13,601 nt of DNA, taken from positions 1 through 13,601 of the forward strand of contig USCS01000021.1 of assembly GCA_900552875.1 (NCBI GenBank), in the 5' to 3' direction. Under the pieces are notes generated by a model. That model searched no databases and had not been told where the DNA came from. It worked only from the letters and a program-made list of their open reading frames with translations. Positions within the stretch are counted from its first letter, which is position 1, and every line of letters starts with the position of its first letter. A program made the translations under genes and the position numbers. This document shows, piece after piece, positions 13,428 to 13,601 of the stretch. The stretch comes from an uncultured Collinsella sp. (GTDB lineage Bacteria > Actinomycetota > Coriobacteriia > Coriobacteriales > Coriobacteriaceae).

Positions 13428-13601
13428 ATGAGCGAGTACGATTCCCAGCATCCCCAGGATGCGGGCAACGCCGGCGAGACCCAGCAGCAGCCGCGTGTGC
13501 AGGTGGAGTCGACGCCTGCCGGCAGCAACATTCCCTACGTGCAGGCTTACGACACACAGACCGGCAAGCCGCTGGGCGGTCAGCAGGTTGTAAACAAGCA
13601 C
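13428..13601 (+). CDS. Unidentified protein, N-terminal 58 codons (runs off the right edge)
   Basis: The frame is open to the window end from ATG 13428, with GAAAGGA at 13413-13419 as a good ribosome-binding site. The visible residues (MSEYDSQHPQDAGNAGETQQ and onwards) are polar, rich in Gln, Gly and Pro, with no signal peptide or membrane segment yet. Such low-complexity N-termini occur ahead of the membrane anchor in actinobacterial HtrA-like serine proteases and in other membrane proteins, but nothing here is diagnostic. Function is not assigned. Confidence 0.75.
   Translation, partial: MSEYDSQHPQDAGNAGETQQQPRVQVESTPAGSNIPYVQAYDTQTGKPLGGQQVVNKH

Overview
High-GC bacterial DNA with closely packed, mostly plus-strand genes. 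The gene set is a kdp potassium pump, an actinobacterial-style short glutamine synthetase next to an OmpR-type regulator resembling GlnR, and a large flavin/Fe-S reductase. Together these suggest a gut actinobacterium of the Coriobacteriia, most like Collinsella. The taxonomy is inferred from gene content and style, not from a marker gene.

Region 1 (1-6926) is the Kdp system. kdpD, the sensor kinase gene, is on the minus strand and runs off the left edge. Facing away from it is a kdpF-kdpA-kdpB-kdpC operon encoding the complete high-affinity K+-importing P-type ATPase. The 244-base divergent spacer has a strong candidate for an activator-dependent kdpF promoter: an 11-bp direct repeat followed by TTTAAT. 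No kdpE lies in the window; if linked, it would be beyond the left edge. The operon ends in a long hairpin with a T-tract.

Region 2 (6927-9888) holds a 649-residue FMN/4Fe-4S/FAD reductase of the 2,4-dienoyl-CoA reductase/BaiCD/trimethylamine dehydrogenase family. A terminator and a REP-like palindrome follow it, then a GntR/FCD regulator that may or may not control it.

Region 3 (9889-11034) is a stand-alone LacI-family regulator with no sugar genes nearby.

Region 4 (11035-13260) is a nitrogen-control pair. A GlnA2-like class I glutamine synthetase homologue is followed 50 bases later by a GlnR-like orphan response regulator. A TTAAC-n6-GAAAC sequence upstream matches a GlnR half-box. The synthetase homologue appears to have lost three of six conserved metal ligands and has Asp for the flap Glu. 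The regulator's receiver domain lacks its usual acidic pair and Lys. This degenerate pair is the most intriguing item: it may be a pseudoenzyme/regulator nitrogen-sensing module, or a gamma-glutamyl ligase with altered chemistry.

Region 5 (13261-13601) holds tandem hairpins, then the first 58 codons of an unidentified gene whose leader contains a terminator-like hairpin. No tRNA, rRNA, CRISPR array, insertion sequence or prophage gene was seen.
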